From positions 62,001-126,000 of the forward strand of contig JAFVDF010000009.1 of assembly GCA_017478625.1 (NCBI GenBank): 64,000 nucleotides of DNA, written 5' to 3'. The position numbers and the translations under genes were made by a program. Origin of the DNA: Alloprevotella sp. (GTDB lineage: Bacteria; Bacteroidota; Bacteroidia; Bacteroidales; Bacteroidaceae). Under the pieces are notes generated by a model. It saw nothing but the letters and a program-made list of their open reading frames with translations, made no database searches and had not been told where the DNA came from. Positions 35,253 through 45,702 of the stretch are shown piece after piece (the first letter of the stretch is position 1; the number at the start of each line of letters is the position of its first letter).

Positions 35253-38123
35253 ATGAAAAAATTACAAAAGCTTTTCGTGCTTGCAGGCCTACTCCTGCTT
35301 GCATCGCAGGCCAGTGTCCGCGCACAGCAGATGCCTCCTATGCCCATCGACCCAGATGTACGCATAGGCAAACTGGAAAACGGACTGACGTATTATGTGC
35401 GTCACAATGCCCTGCCTGAAAATCAAGCCTACTTCTATATCGCACAGAAAGTGGGCTCTGTTCAGGAAGAAGAGTCCCAGCGTGGTCTCGCACACTTCCT
35501 TGAACACATGTGTTTCAATGGTACGCAGAATTTCCCAGGTGATGCTATCGTTAATTACTGTGAGAAAATCGGCGTAAAGTTCGGACAAAATCTGAACGCC
35601 TACACATCTACCGACGAAACGGTATATAACATTGACAACGTTCCCGTCAATCTGCCGGGCACAGAAGGCAACATAGACAGCTGCCTCCTTATCCTGCACG
35701 ACTGGTCGGGCGCGCTCCTGCTCGAGACCGAGGAGATAGACAAAGAACGTGGTGTGATACACGAAGAATGGCGTATGCGAGACAGCGGTGCCATGCGCAT
35801 ATACACCCGCAACCTTGAGACGCTGTATCCCGGAAGCCGCTACGGACGTCGTATGCCTATCGGCTTGATGAGTGTGGTAGATAATTTCGAACCAGACACC
35901 CTTCGCGCTTATTATCACAAGTGGTATCATCCTGATTTGCAGGCTATCATCGTCGTAGGTGACATTAACGTGGACGAAGTGGAAGGTAAAATCAAGCAGA
36001 TCTTCTCTCCGCTGACAAATCCCGAAAACGAAGTAGCTTACGAACTTTACCCCGTGCCCGACAATGAAGAGGCTATCTACATTGTGGACAAGGATAAGGA
36101 AATGCAGCAGACCATTATCTCACTCTGGTATAAGCAAGAAGCATTGAGCCACGAGCAGAATGGTTCGATGGAAAAACTCCTGCAAGGCTATTTCACAGAC
36201 CTGATAAGCCACAGTCTCAACGAACGTCTGCGCGACATAAGCAAACAGGCCGATTGCCCATTCCTGCAAGCCAGCAGCGACTACGGTCACTACTTTATCA
36301 GTAAGACGGCCGATGCCTTCGAACTCAGTATCGTTCCAAAGAACGGCGAAGATGCAGCAGCGGTTGAGGCTGTAATCAAAGAAGTGAAGCGTGCAGCTGA
36401 ATTCGGCTTTACGCCTACCGAACTCAACCGTGCCAGCGAAGAAATTCTTTCTCGCCTTGAAAGAATCTACGACAACCGCGACAAGCAACGTAGCAGTTTC
36501 TTCGTACCCCAGTATGTACGCCATTTCCTCGAAGGAGATTTCATTGCAAGCATCGAACAGGAGTATGAAACGCTTAAGACTCTCTCTCAGCAACTCCTTG
36601 CTGCAAACATGCTTACCCCGATGGTCAATGCAGCCTTCAAGGAAATCGTTTCTGAGAACGAGAAGAACTTTGTCGTGCTGGCCATGTATCCGGAAAAAGA
36701 GGACGTAACTGTTCCTACGGCAGAGACACTGAAGGCTGCAGTTGCTTCCGGACTGAACGCTGAAGTAGAGGCTTTCGTTGATGATGTAAAGAACGAACCG
36801 CTCGTACCCGTACTGCCGAAACTTGGCAAGATCAAGAGCGAAACTCCTGCCGACTTCGGCTACACTCTCCTTACGCTGGCTAACGGCGCAAAGATCTACT
36901 ACAAGCAGACAGACTTCAACAAGAGTCAGGTAATACTTGAAGGCATCAGTGCCGGTGGTCTGAACGAAATCAACTATAAAGACACCAAGACGCGCGTCAA
37001 TGCCAATCTGGCCACACAAATACAAGGTATGACCGGCCTCGGCAACTTCTCCGCATCTGAATTATCTAAGGCTCTGGCTGGTAAGCAGGCTTCTATCAGC
37101 ACCTCTATCGGTTCTTCCACTGAGAGTATCATGGGTAATGCTACTCCAAAGGATCTCCGCACCCTCTTCGAGATGTTGTATCTTACCTTTACCAACCCAG
37201 GCGTTGACCAGCAGGCTTACGACAACTTAATATCTACGGTAAAAGCCAGCATGGAGAATGCCGAGAAGCAGCCTGAGGTAGCATTCAGCGACTCTGCACA
37301 AGCCACGTTGTACAACCACGATCTGCGTGCAAAACGTATTACCCGTGCCGACCTCGAACTCGCTGACTACGCACAGATGCAGGAAATCTTCCGCCAGCGC
37401 TTCAACTCCCCGTCAGATTTCACCTTCTTCGTAACGGGTGCATTCGACGTAGATTCTCTCCGCTTATACGCTCAGCAATTTGTAGGCTCCATCAAGAAAG
37501 CCAAAAAGGCCGAGAAAGATCAGAATCCTAACTTGAACTTTGTAGATGGCGTAGTAACGAATCGCTTCATCCGTGAGATGGAGACACCGAAGGGTAATAT
37601 CATCCAGATATGGCACGGAAATCGTCCATACAGCCTTGAAGAGGATCAGGTTGTCAACGCTCTGGGCGAAATCCTTAGTCAGCGTCTGCTGAAGAGCATT
37701 CGCGAGGATGCAGGTATCGCTTACAGCTGTGGTTCCTCCGCTTCTTCCGACTATGGCTATAAAGAAGAATACACCTTGCAGATTTATTGCCCCGTACAGC
37801 CTGCGAAAGCCGACAGCGCTCTGCTTCTGATGCAGCAAGGCATTGAAGAAATCGCTCAAGGTGGTGTTACTGAGGACGAACTGGACAAGGTCAAGAAGTT
37901 CCAGGTTAAGCAGTTCAACGACAATCAGAAACAAAACAGCTACTGGCAGGGCCTTATCCGTACAAAAGTACGTTGGAACAAGGACAACCAGGCTGGTTAT
38001 GTTGAGGCTGTCAATGCCGTTACGACAGAAGCCGTTCAGAAATTCTGCCGCGACGTACTGCTCAAAGACAACAATAAGATTACCGTTGTAATGCTTCCTG
38101 CAAGCCTCGAAGAGAAAGAATAG
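35253..38123 (+). CDS. M16 family (pitrilysin-type) zinc protease
   Basis: 956 residues with signal peptide (ends VRAQ). Two M16 halves are present. The first half has the inverted zinc motif HFLEH with His81, Glu84 and His85, plus the downstream Glu region (DKERGVIHEEWRMRDSG). The second half lacks the motif, as usual, but keeps SIREDAGIAYSCGSSA. Such enzymes degrade peptides in the periplasm. It follows the acidic-tail barrel gene closely and ends with its own terminator. Confidence 0.94.
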   Translation: MKKLQKLFVLAGLLLLASQASVRAQQMPPMPIDPDVRIGKLENGLTYYVRHNALPENQAYFYIAQKVGSVQEEESQRGLAHFLEHMCFNGTQNFPGDAIVNYCEKIGVKFGQNLNAYTSTDETVYNIDNVPVNLPGTEGNIDSCLLILHDWSGALLLETEEIDKERGVIHEEWRMRDSGAMRIYTRNLETLYPGSRYGRRMPIGLMSVVDNFEPDTLRAYYHKWYHPDLQAIIVVGDINVDEVEGKIKQIFSPLTNPENEVAYELYPVPDNEEAIYIVDKDKEMQQTIISLWYKQEALSHEQNGSMEKLLQGYFTDLISHSLNERLRDISKQADCPFLQASSDYGHYFISKTADAFELSIVPKNGEDAAAVEAVIKEVKRAAEFGFTPTELNRASEEILSRLERIYDNRDKQRSSFFVPQYVRHFLEGDFIASIEQEYETLKTLSQQLLAANMLTPMVNAAFKEIVSENEKNFVVLAMYPEKEDVTVPTAETLKAAVASGLNAEVEAFVDDVKNEPLVPVLPKLGKIKSETPADFGYTLLTLANGAKIYYKQTDFNKSQVILEGISAGGLNEINYKDTKTRVNANLATQIQGMTGLGNFSASELSKALAGKQASISTSIGSSTESIMGNATPKDLRTLFEMLYLTFTNPGVDQQAYDNLISTVKASMENAEKQPEVAFSDSAQATLYNHDLRAKRITRADLELADYAQMQEIFRQRFNSPSDFTFFVTGAFDVDSLRLYAQQFVGSIKKAKKAEKDQNPNLNFVDGVVTNRFIREMETPKGNIIQIWHGNRPYSLEEDQVVNALGEILSQRLLKSIREDAGIAYSCGSSASSDYGYKEEYTLQIYCPVQPAKADSALLLMQQGIEEIAQGGVTEDELDKVKKFQVKQFNDNQKQNSYWQGLIRTKVRWNKDNQAGYVEAVNAVTTEAVQKFCRDVLLKDNNKITVVMLPASLEEKE

Positions 38124-38149
38124 ATTCTTCCTATACACGCTTAACATTT

Positions 38150-38189
38150 GTCCGCCCTTTATACCACGCGTATAGAGGGCGGACTTTTA
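38150..38189 (+). terminator. Terminator after M16 protease
   Basis: Stem GTCCGCCCT (38150-38158) with AGGGCGGAC (38176-38184), then TTTT; the loop itself has a TTATAC/GTATA pairing. Confidence 0.8.
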
Positions 38190-38213
38190 TATCCACGCAA
38201 AGCAGATGCGAGA

Positions 38214-38338
38214 ATATTGCCTTATGCCCTCATTGCACAGGATTATGCAATTTTCAAATTAGATAATTGGATTTCAAGATTGCATAATGCCATTTCGCTA
38301 CGCCATAATACAATTCTGACGGCCCATAATGGACTTGG
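38214..38338. repeat. Nested palindromic element, diverged copy B
   Basis: The 97 bases 38242-38338 align without gaps to 18646-18742 at about 70% identity (69 matches by hand), and 38214-38241 resembles the left arm of copy A with one gap. The pairing of the arms is largely decayed in this copy. It sits between the M16 protease and gyrB in the same orientation as copy A. A further related piece (GCATTATGCC and CCCATTATGGG) lies at about 38450-38497. Confidence 0.75.
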
Positions 38339-38594
38339 CTCATTCGCCTGCAGGGCGACCCGACGGAATTGTTCTTTTTGTCGGATACCTCCCCACGCAC
38401 TACAATCAGATTATGCCCTACGTTGTCAGTCACCTCGTACAGCCTGCTTGCATTATGCCATTTTCGTGCAGATGCAGACCCCGGCAAAAAGCCCATTATG
38501 GGACACACAGAACCCGTAAAATTGACCTATTCACAGACTTGACGATATTTTCGCCACCTTATCGCAAAAAATCGTAAAATTAAGCGGTAAAAAA
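38339..38594. other. Non-coding stretch upstream of gyrB
   Basis: No credible gene. It holds the related CATTATG words at about 38450 and 38492 and an A/T-rich run approaching the gyrB promoter. Confidence 0.5.
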
Positions 38595-38626
38595 ATTGCA
38601 TTATTGCACCGAATTTTCTAATTTTG
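38595..38626 (+). promoter_or_regulatory. Promoter of gyrB
   Basis: ATTG at 38595-38598, 20-base spacer, TAATTTTG at 38619-38626; the ATG is at 38663. Confidence 0.65.
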
Positions 38627-38647
38627 CTTAGTTTATAACCAAGGTAA

Positions 38648-40624
<1,977 letters not shown>

Positions 40625-40665
40625 ACAATAGAGTTCGCTTTGCGTTCCAATAACCTAAGAAACCC

Positions 40666-40694
40666 GAGACGGCATCCGTGCCGTCTCTTTTTTA
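40666..40694 (+). terminator. Terminator after gyrB
   Basis: 9-bp stem GAGACGGCA with TGCCGTCTC, 4-base loop, six T. Confidence 0.9.
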
Positions 40695-40959
40695 TGCCAT
40701 ACACCCATACAACGGTGCACCCAAAGCAGGCAACGGGCCCACTGACAGATCGAATTATGGAAGAGCCGGGTATGTCTGACCACGTAGCCATTCCCAGACA
40801 GTTATCTGCTGAAATCCTATTTGCGTTGAACTATTACACCATTTTACAGCACCAACTCTCTGCGCTACCTCGCCATCGCATAAGTGCACGTTTCTATACA
40901 ATAATTGCCGTTTTTGTAAAGTGTATTTTGCAAAATAATTTCATTTTTTGCCGGTTTTG
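40695..40959. other. Non-coding stretch after gyrB
   Basis: A frame is open across here but has no plausible start signal or recognisable protein; nothing else was seen before the promoter at 40960. Confidence 0.45.
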
Positions 40960-40991
40960 TTTGGCATATATATCAATCTGCGCTATATTTG
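40960..40991 (+). promoter_or_regulatory. Promoter of candidate small RNA 1
   Basis: TTTG at 40960-40963, 20-base spacer, TATATTTG at 40984-40991: same spacing and box as the HU promoter. No gene follows within 200 bases. Confidence 0.75.
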
Positions 40992-40995
40992 CAAT

Positions 40996-41154
40996 GCTAA
41001 TCAGAAAAGAACTACAAACATCCTTTTCTATCATAGCATTTATCATCTCCACTGTATTAAAGCCGATGTGAATCGTTTTTAATACTACCATAAAACTTAC
41101 AATAATACCATCTTTTGGACTTCGCCCAATGTGATATTGCGCGAAGTCTTTTTA
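40996..41154 (+). ncRNA. Candidate small RNA 1
   Basis: About 158 nt from the predicted start (5 bases past TATATTTG) to the terminator T-run. It contains a two-part hairpin: GTATTAAA (41054-41061) with TTTAATAC (41078-41085), and inside it CGAT-GTGA-ATCG, whose loop GUGA is a GNRA tetraloop. The 3' end is a terminator stem. A 25-codon hydrophobic frame (40994-41071, MLIRKELQTSFSIIAFIIS...) begins at the transcription start itself, so it would need leaderless translation; a short membrane peptide is therefore a possible alternative. No known RNA family was recognised. Confidence 0.55.
41118..41154 (+). terminator. Terminator of candidate small RNA 1
   Basis: GACTTCGC (41118-41125) with GCGAAGTC (41141-41148), then five T. 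Confidence 0.8.
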
Positions 41155-41170
41155 TTATGCAAAAGTTCTG

Positions 41171-41178
41171 TAACTTCG
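41171..41178 (+). promoter_or_regulatory. -7 box for acetyltransferase gene
   Basis: TAACTTCG, 19 bases before the ATG at 41198. It overlaps the approach to a GTG at 41180, which therefore cannot be the start. Confidence 0.5.
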
Positions 41179-41197
41179 CGTGACAAACCCACCTAAT

Positions 41198-41767
41198 ATG
41201 ACCGAATTCGAAAAACTCCGCCAAGGCCTCTGGTACAATCCTTCTACCAGCCCCGAACTCCGCGAAATCATGACGCGCGTGCAGGAAATAGTGTACGACT
41301 ATAATCGGCTTCGCCCGTCACAGAGGGAAGAACGCGACGTCCTTATCCGGAAAATCGTGGGCAAGGCAGGCAAGAACTGCCAGATACTGTCTCCTTTCCA
41401 ATGCGACTATGGCATCTTCATCGAAGTGGGAGACAATTTCTTTATGAATAAGGACTGCCAACTGCTCGACGGCGGAGGCATCTCGTTCGGCCATAACGTT
41501 TTCGTAGGGCCTATGTGCGGATTCCACACGGCCATTCATCCGCTCGAAGCCAAGCATCGCGCTTCGGGAGAAGAGCGCGCTTTGCCCATAAAGGTCGGCA
41601 ACGACGTCTGGATCGGGGCACAAGTTTGCGTATTGCCCGATGTAGAAATCGGCGACGGCTGTGTAATCGGTGCAGGCAGCGTAGTCACCCGTTCCATTCC
41701 TCCCTACAGTGTAGCCGTCGGAAACCCCTGTCGCGTCATTCGCTCGCTAAAACCTCAGGAGGCATAA
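41198..41767 (+). CDS. Maltose/galactoside-type sugar O-acetyltransferase
   Basis: 189 residues from the ATG at 41198 (MTEFEKLRQGLWYNPSTSPEL). N-terminal helical Mac domain (about 1-55), then a left-handed beta helix of hexapeptide repeats (NVFVGPMCGFHTAIHPL, VGNDVWIGAQVCVLPDVEIGDGCVIGAGSVVTRSIPPYSVAVGNP). The histidine in FHTAIHP is the likely catalytic base. The family transfers acetyl from acetyl-CoA to sugars such as maltose; the true acceptor is unknown. Transcribed alone with its own -7 box. Confidence 0.93.
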   Translation: MTEFEKLRQGLWYNPSTSPELREIMTRVQEIVYDYNRLRPSQREERDVLIRKIVGKAGKNCQILSPFQCDYGIFIEVGDNFFMNKDCQLLDGGGISFGHNVFVGPMCGFHTAIHPLEAKHRASGEERALPIKVGNDVWIGAQVCVLPDVEIGDGCVIGAGSVVTRSIPPYSVAVGNPCRVIRSLKPQEA

Positions 41768-41868
41768 CGCTTCGGTCCACAGGCCAAACCTAATCTTTAT
41801 CCTGCCTTATTCCCTCCCTCGCTGGGTCCACTCCACGGGCCGACAGGCATATTGTACAACCTTTCATC

Positions 41869-41899
41869 TTTGACGTTCAGCACAAAAGCCCTATTTTCG
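41869..41899 (+). promoter_or_regulatory. Promoter of cysS
   Basis: TTTG at 41869-41872, 19-base spacer, TATTTTCG at 41892-41899; cysS ATG at 41933. It lies inside the longer frame from 41852, ruling that start out. Confidence 0.7.
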
Positions 41900-41932
41900 C
41901 AAATAGTTTTACAAATTTATCCATCTACACTT

Positions 41933-43420
41933 ATGGCAACACGCAATCTTTATCTATTCAATACGCTCACACGCCAGAAGGAACTGTTCCGTCCCATACA
42001 GGAAGACCACGTCGGGATGTATGTATGTGGCCCCACGGTCTATGGAGAGCCTCATCTGGGCCACGCCCGGCCCGCCATCACCTTTGACCTGCTCTTCCGC
42101 TACTTCCAACATCTTGGTTACAAGGTGCGCTATGTCCGCAATATTACAGATGTGGGCCACCTTGAGCACGATGCAGACGAAGGGGAGGACAAGATTGCGA
42201 AAAAGGCCAAGTTGGAGCAACTGGAGCCTATGGAAATTGCCCAATTCTATACTAACAGTTTCCACCGCGCTATGGATGCGCTCAACGTGCTCCCTCCCAG
42301 CATCGAACCGCATGCTACCGGCCACATCATCGAGCAGGAAGAACTGGTAAAGCAGATACTTGACAATGGCTATGCCTATGAGTCGAACGGAAGTGTCTAT
42401 TTTGATGTAGAAAAGTATAATCGCGACCACCGCTACGGTATTCTGTCCAATCGAAACCTTACGGATGTTATCAATCACAGCCGAGATCTCAGCGGAACAG
42501 AAGAGAAACACAACCAAGTGGACTTTGCTCTGTGGAAAAAAGCCCAGCCTGAACACATTATGCGCTGGCCTTCTCCCTGGGGCAACGGTTTTCCCGGCTG
42601 GCACTGCGAATGTACCGCCATGGGGCGTAAGTATCTCGGAGCAGAGTTCGATATTCACGGCGGAGGGATGGACCTAATCTTCCCACACCACGAATGTGAG
42701 ATCGCACAGGCCGTAGCAGCACAAGGAAAGCCTATGGTCCACTACTGGCTTCATAATAACATGATTACCATCAACGGACAGAAGATGGGCAAAAGTCTGG
42801 GCAATTTCATCACGCTCAATGAGTTCTTCTCCGGCAAGCACGAGAAACTGGACGAGGCCTATAGCCCCATGACCATCAGGTTCTTTATTCTTCAAGCCCA
42901 CTACCGTTCTACCGTCGATTTCTCTAACGAAGCCCTCCAAGCCAGCCGTCGAGGTCTCGAACGTCTCCTTGATGCCGTCAAGACGTTGCGTCGCATCGAG
43001 CCGTCGGAAGGAGCAACCATTACGCAAACTTATACCGATGAGTTGCGCGATAAGTGCTACGAAGCATTGAGCGATGACCTCAACTCACCCATCGTTATCA
43101 GTCATCTGTTTGATGCCTGCCGTATTATCAACCAATTAGCAGACAAGACCACGACCATATCGGCTGATGCCCTGGAAGCCCTAAGGCAGATTTTCCAAAC
43201 CTTCTGTTTCGACCTGCTCGGCTTGCGAGAAGAGACAAGCGGAGGAAACGAGCGCGAAACGGCTTTTGGTCAGGCTGTAAACCTGCTTCTCCAACTGCGC
43301 GCCAAGGCGAAAGCCGAAAAAGACTGGGCCACATCCGACAAGATTCGCGACGAACTGGCCGCTGCAGGCTTTGAAGTAAAAGACACTAAGGATGGAGCCA
43401 TCTGGAAACTAAACCGATAG
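41933..43420 (+). CDS. cysS: Cysteinyl-tRNA synthetase
   Basis: Charges tRNA-Cys. 495 residues from the ATG at 41933 ([15 protein letters not shown]). The zinc-binding first cysteine is Cys32 in VCGPTVYG, the HIGH motif is HLGH at 41-44, WHCECTA holds another zinc ligand, HHECEIAQ continues the site, and KMGKS ([13 protein letters not shown]) is the KMSKS loop. The C-terminal anticodon-binding bundle ends at AIWKLNR. Own promoter and a strong bidirectional terminator. Confidence 0.97.
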   Translation: MATRNLYLFNTLTRQKELFRPIQEDHVGMYVCGPTVYGEPHLGHARPAITFDLLFRYFQHLGYKVRYVRNITDVGHLEHDADEGEDKIAKKAKLEQLEPMEIAQFYTNSFHRAMDALNVLPPSIEPHATGHIIEQEELVKQILDNGYAYESNGSVYFDVEKYNRDHRYGILSNRNLTDVINHSRDLSGTEEKHNQVDFALWKKAQPEHIMRWPSPWGNGFPGWHCECTAMGRKYLGAEFDIHGGGMDLIFPHHECEIAQAVAAQGKPMVHYWLHNNMITINGQKMGKSLGNFITLNEFFSGKHEKLDEAYSPMTIRFFILQAHYRSTVDFSNEALQASRRGLERLLDAVKTLRRIEPSEGATITQTYTDELRDKCYEALSDDLNSPIVISHLFDACRIINQLADKTTTISADALEALRQIFQTFCFDLLGLREETSGGNERETAFGQAVNLLLQLRAKAKAEKDWATSDKIRDELAAAGFEVKDTKDGAIWKLNR

Positions 43421-43448
43421 GCTTACCGCATAAGGTTACAGAGAAGTA

Positions 43449-43484
43449 ATCCGCCCCGACACGCTGGTTGTCGGGGCGGATTTG
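43449..43484. terminator. Terminator between cysS and the barrel gene
   Basis: 13-bp stem ATCCGCCCCGACA (43449-43461) with its complement (43469-43481); convergent genes flank it, so it may act in both directions. Confidence 0.8.
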
Positions 43485-43522
43485 CATATAAGCCCTTCGC
43501 GTCAGTATGCGCCAGCCTGCAA

Positions 43523-45559
43523 TCAGTGTAACCGAGAGGTATCTACCGCCTCGCGCTTATGTTCCTTGAAATTTCCAAAGCGGTAACTCAGCGACAGCCC
43601 AAAGGTGCGGAAATCGCGGAAATGCAGATCCAGATATTGTGTCTTATAATGAATCTCCGGACTAATGGAACTCGTCTTCAGCAAGTTCTTTCCATAAAGA
43701 TTGAACGTAACTTTTCCTCCACAGAGCGAGTAGCGTAGGCCGACATCCAGGTTGCCGGAAGCAGGCAGATTATAGAGGCCCTGAATTCCTCGGGTGCGCG
43801 CGAAGGCGGAGAGCGTAAAGAAGAGTTGTTTGGTAATGCTAAATGTATGCGTCGTAAAAGCCATAAGCGACAGAGCATGCCTGTTGAACGGCATCTCAAA
43901 GAAATCGTCTGCGCGCTCGTTGGTCCAAAATCCTACCACAGTGAAACGTGCATCGTACCACTGTCCCGCCTTTACAGGGCATACCACCTGTGCCACCACT
44001 TCTCTCTTGTAATTAAAATTAGTTGTCTTGTAGATTTGCATAAGTCGCTCCGGCGATTGGTAAAGCAGTTGCACATAATAATCACTCGTATGCGTTGCCC
44101 CAATCAGAAAGACATATTTGTTCTTGAGCACATACTGTAACATCAGCCCATAATCGCGTGCAGGCTTTAATCCCGGGTTCCCCACTAACACCGTATAGGA
44201 ATCTTGCCAAGAAGCAACGTCCTGCATCTCCCAATATGGAGGATATTGCTTATTGCTACTCAAAGAAAGTTGCAGGATATGTTTTTTTACGGGCATATAG
44301 GTTGCGCTGATTGTCGGAAATAGTCCCCAGGTGTCTTGTACTATGCTCTTGAAATGCTCCACGTCAAGCGACGCGCTCAGGCTGAACCTGTCTGTCCACG
44401 ACCTGCTGAAACCGGCATACAGGTCAAACCTTTGTTCCCGCCGACGGGTGGCCGTATCTTGCAAGTCGGGGTTGTCGTACGATTGGCGACTATTATCTAC
44501 CGTTGTGGCATATATACCGCCGTAATTAAGACTCCAACCCGAGCGCAACTTATGTTCTCCGCTCAAATAAGTCTTCCATTTATTGATACGCTGACAACTT
44601 TCCGATCCATACTCCAGCACTCCTGCTCCGTTTTCACTATGGATGTGCGAAACGTGTGGTGTGCGGTAGAAAAGCATCTCCGCACCCGCCTTCAGTCCCC
44701 ACGGCATCTCGTAATCCATACGAACGTTGTGCAATCGTGTACGCCCTGTGCCATTTCCGTGCGAGAGATTCCAACCTGTTGATGTCTCATGGCCTTTTGA
44801 AAAATTGTATTGTCCGTCATAGACAAGACTCAGCCTGTGATGGTCGGTCCAATTATAGTCTGCGCCCAGACGGAGTAGGTTTTCTGAATGCCGACCGTGC
44901 CATTCGTTCGCATTGTCTATCTGTGTAGTCGTTCCATTATTGAGTGTGTGCAACGCATGGGTCTGGTTCTCGCTGTAATAGCGCTCTCGGCCGTGGCTAT
45001 AGAGCAAATCGGCTGAAAGTCGGCCGTGCGTCCAGTTCAGATTGGCGCGTTGATGGAAACGAGGGTCATCGCGCATTTCTGCATCTGCAAAAAGTTCCGC
45101 CTGCAGGTAGCGGTCTGCCGATTCGTGCTTCAAGTGGAGGTCTATCAGTATGCCTCGCACCTGAAACTTAGCCGGCGCCGAAGCATAGAACGCGGCTTCT
45201 TTCAGACGCGAGGCGGGAATATTCTTCAGCAAGGCTGTAAGTTGTACGCTTGACAGTATCTGTGCCTTTCCATCTATGATTACATTGACCGATTGGCCTG
45301 CAAACTGGAGCGATTCGCCTATCTCGACCACACCTGGAATATGTTTCAGTGCATCGTAAGCATTATCTACAGGCTTGTTGCGTATAAGTTCCGGCAAATT
45401 GTATAAGAGTGCAACCCCATCGGGCTTTACTATCGGTCGCTCGCCACGCACCATTGCTTCAGGGAGCGATTGGAAAATGCTGTCCGCACGGAGTGTGTCT
45501 GTCTGGGCATATCCCGCCAAGCTGACACATAGAGATAAAAACAGAAAGATTCGTTTCAT
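43523..45559 (-). CDS. TonB-receptor-like outer membrane barrel protein
   Basis: 678 residues from the ATG at 45557-45559 (MKRIFLFLSLCVSLAGYAQ, signal peptide). A plug-like domain follows (LPELIRNKPVDNAYDALKHIPGVVEIGESLQFAGQSVNVIIDG), then a large barrel (OMP_b-brl_3 type) ending LGLSYRFGN with a short charged tail. No carboxypeptidase-like N-domain is seen, and there is no SusD partner, so it is not a standard SusC. It is divergent from a histidine kinase/response regulator pair 143 bases away, a natural candidate target of that pair. Ligand unknown. Confidence 0.86.
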   Translation of the reverse strand: MKRIFLFLSLCVSLAGYAQTDTLRADSIFQSLPEAMVRGERPIVKPDGVALLYNLPELIRNKPVDNAYDALKHIPGVVEIGESLQFAGQSVNVIIDGKAQILSSVQLTALLKNIPASRLKEAAFYASAPAKFQVRGILIDLHLKHESADRYLQAELFADAEMRDDPRFHQRANLNWTHGRLSADLLYSHGRERYYSENQTHALHTLNNGTTTQIDNANEWHGRHSENLLRLGADYNWTDHHRLSLVYDGQYNFSKGHETSTGWNLSHGNGTGRTRLHNVRMDYEMPWGLKAGAEMLFYRTPHVSHIHSENGAGVLEYGSESCQRINKWKTYLSGEHKLRSGWSLNYGGIYATTVDNSRQSYDNPDLQDTATRRREQRFDLYAGFSRSWTDRFSLSASLDVEHFKSIVQDTWGLFPTISATYMPVKKHILQLSLSSNKQYPPYWEMQDVASWQDSYTVLVGNPGLKPARDYGLMLQYVLKNKYVFLIGATHTSDYYVQLLYQSPERLMQIYKTTNFNYKREVVAQVVCPVKAGQWYDARFTVVGFWTNERADDFFEMPFNRHALSLMAFTTHTFSITKQLFFTLSAFARTRGIQGLYNLPASGNLDVGLRYSLCGGKVTFNLYGKNLLKTSSISPEIHYKTQYLDLHFRDFRTFGLSLSYRFGNFKEHKREAVDTSRLH

Positions 45560-45583
45560 TTCATCGTAGATTTGATTTCCCTG

Positions 45584-45591
45584 CAAAAGTA
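45584..45591 (-). promoter_or_regulatory. -7 box for TonB-like gene
   Basis: Minus strand TACTTTTG, 24 bases before the ATG; no clear -33. Confidence 0.45.
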
Positions 45592-45690
45592 AAAGCCCTA
45601 CGACGTGGCAGGTCCTTATGGCTGCTTACCAAGTCTTAAGAGAAAACTTATTTAGTCTTAACGCCAGGCGAACCTATAAGCCCAGATTCA

Positions 45691-45698
45691 TATTTTTG
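45691..45698 (+). promoter_or_regulatory. -7 box for histidine kinase, near-leaderless
   Basis: TATTTTTG ends 4 bases before the kinase ATG at 45703, predicting an mRNA that begins at or next to the start codon. No good -33 element, so uncertain. Confidence 0.4.
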
Positions 45699-45702
45699 CG
45701 TT

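Noticed and set aside
40640..41071. Open frame of 143 codons after gyrB
   Set aside because: It runs through the gyrB terminator and the small-RNA promoter, has no protein-like composition, and only its last 25 codons could be transcribed from the promoter at 40960.
43523..45559. SusC-type receptor of a polysaccharide utilisation locus
   Set aside because: No SusD neighbour, no carboxypeptidase-like N-domain, and at 678 residues it is much shorter than SusC proteins.
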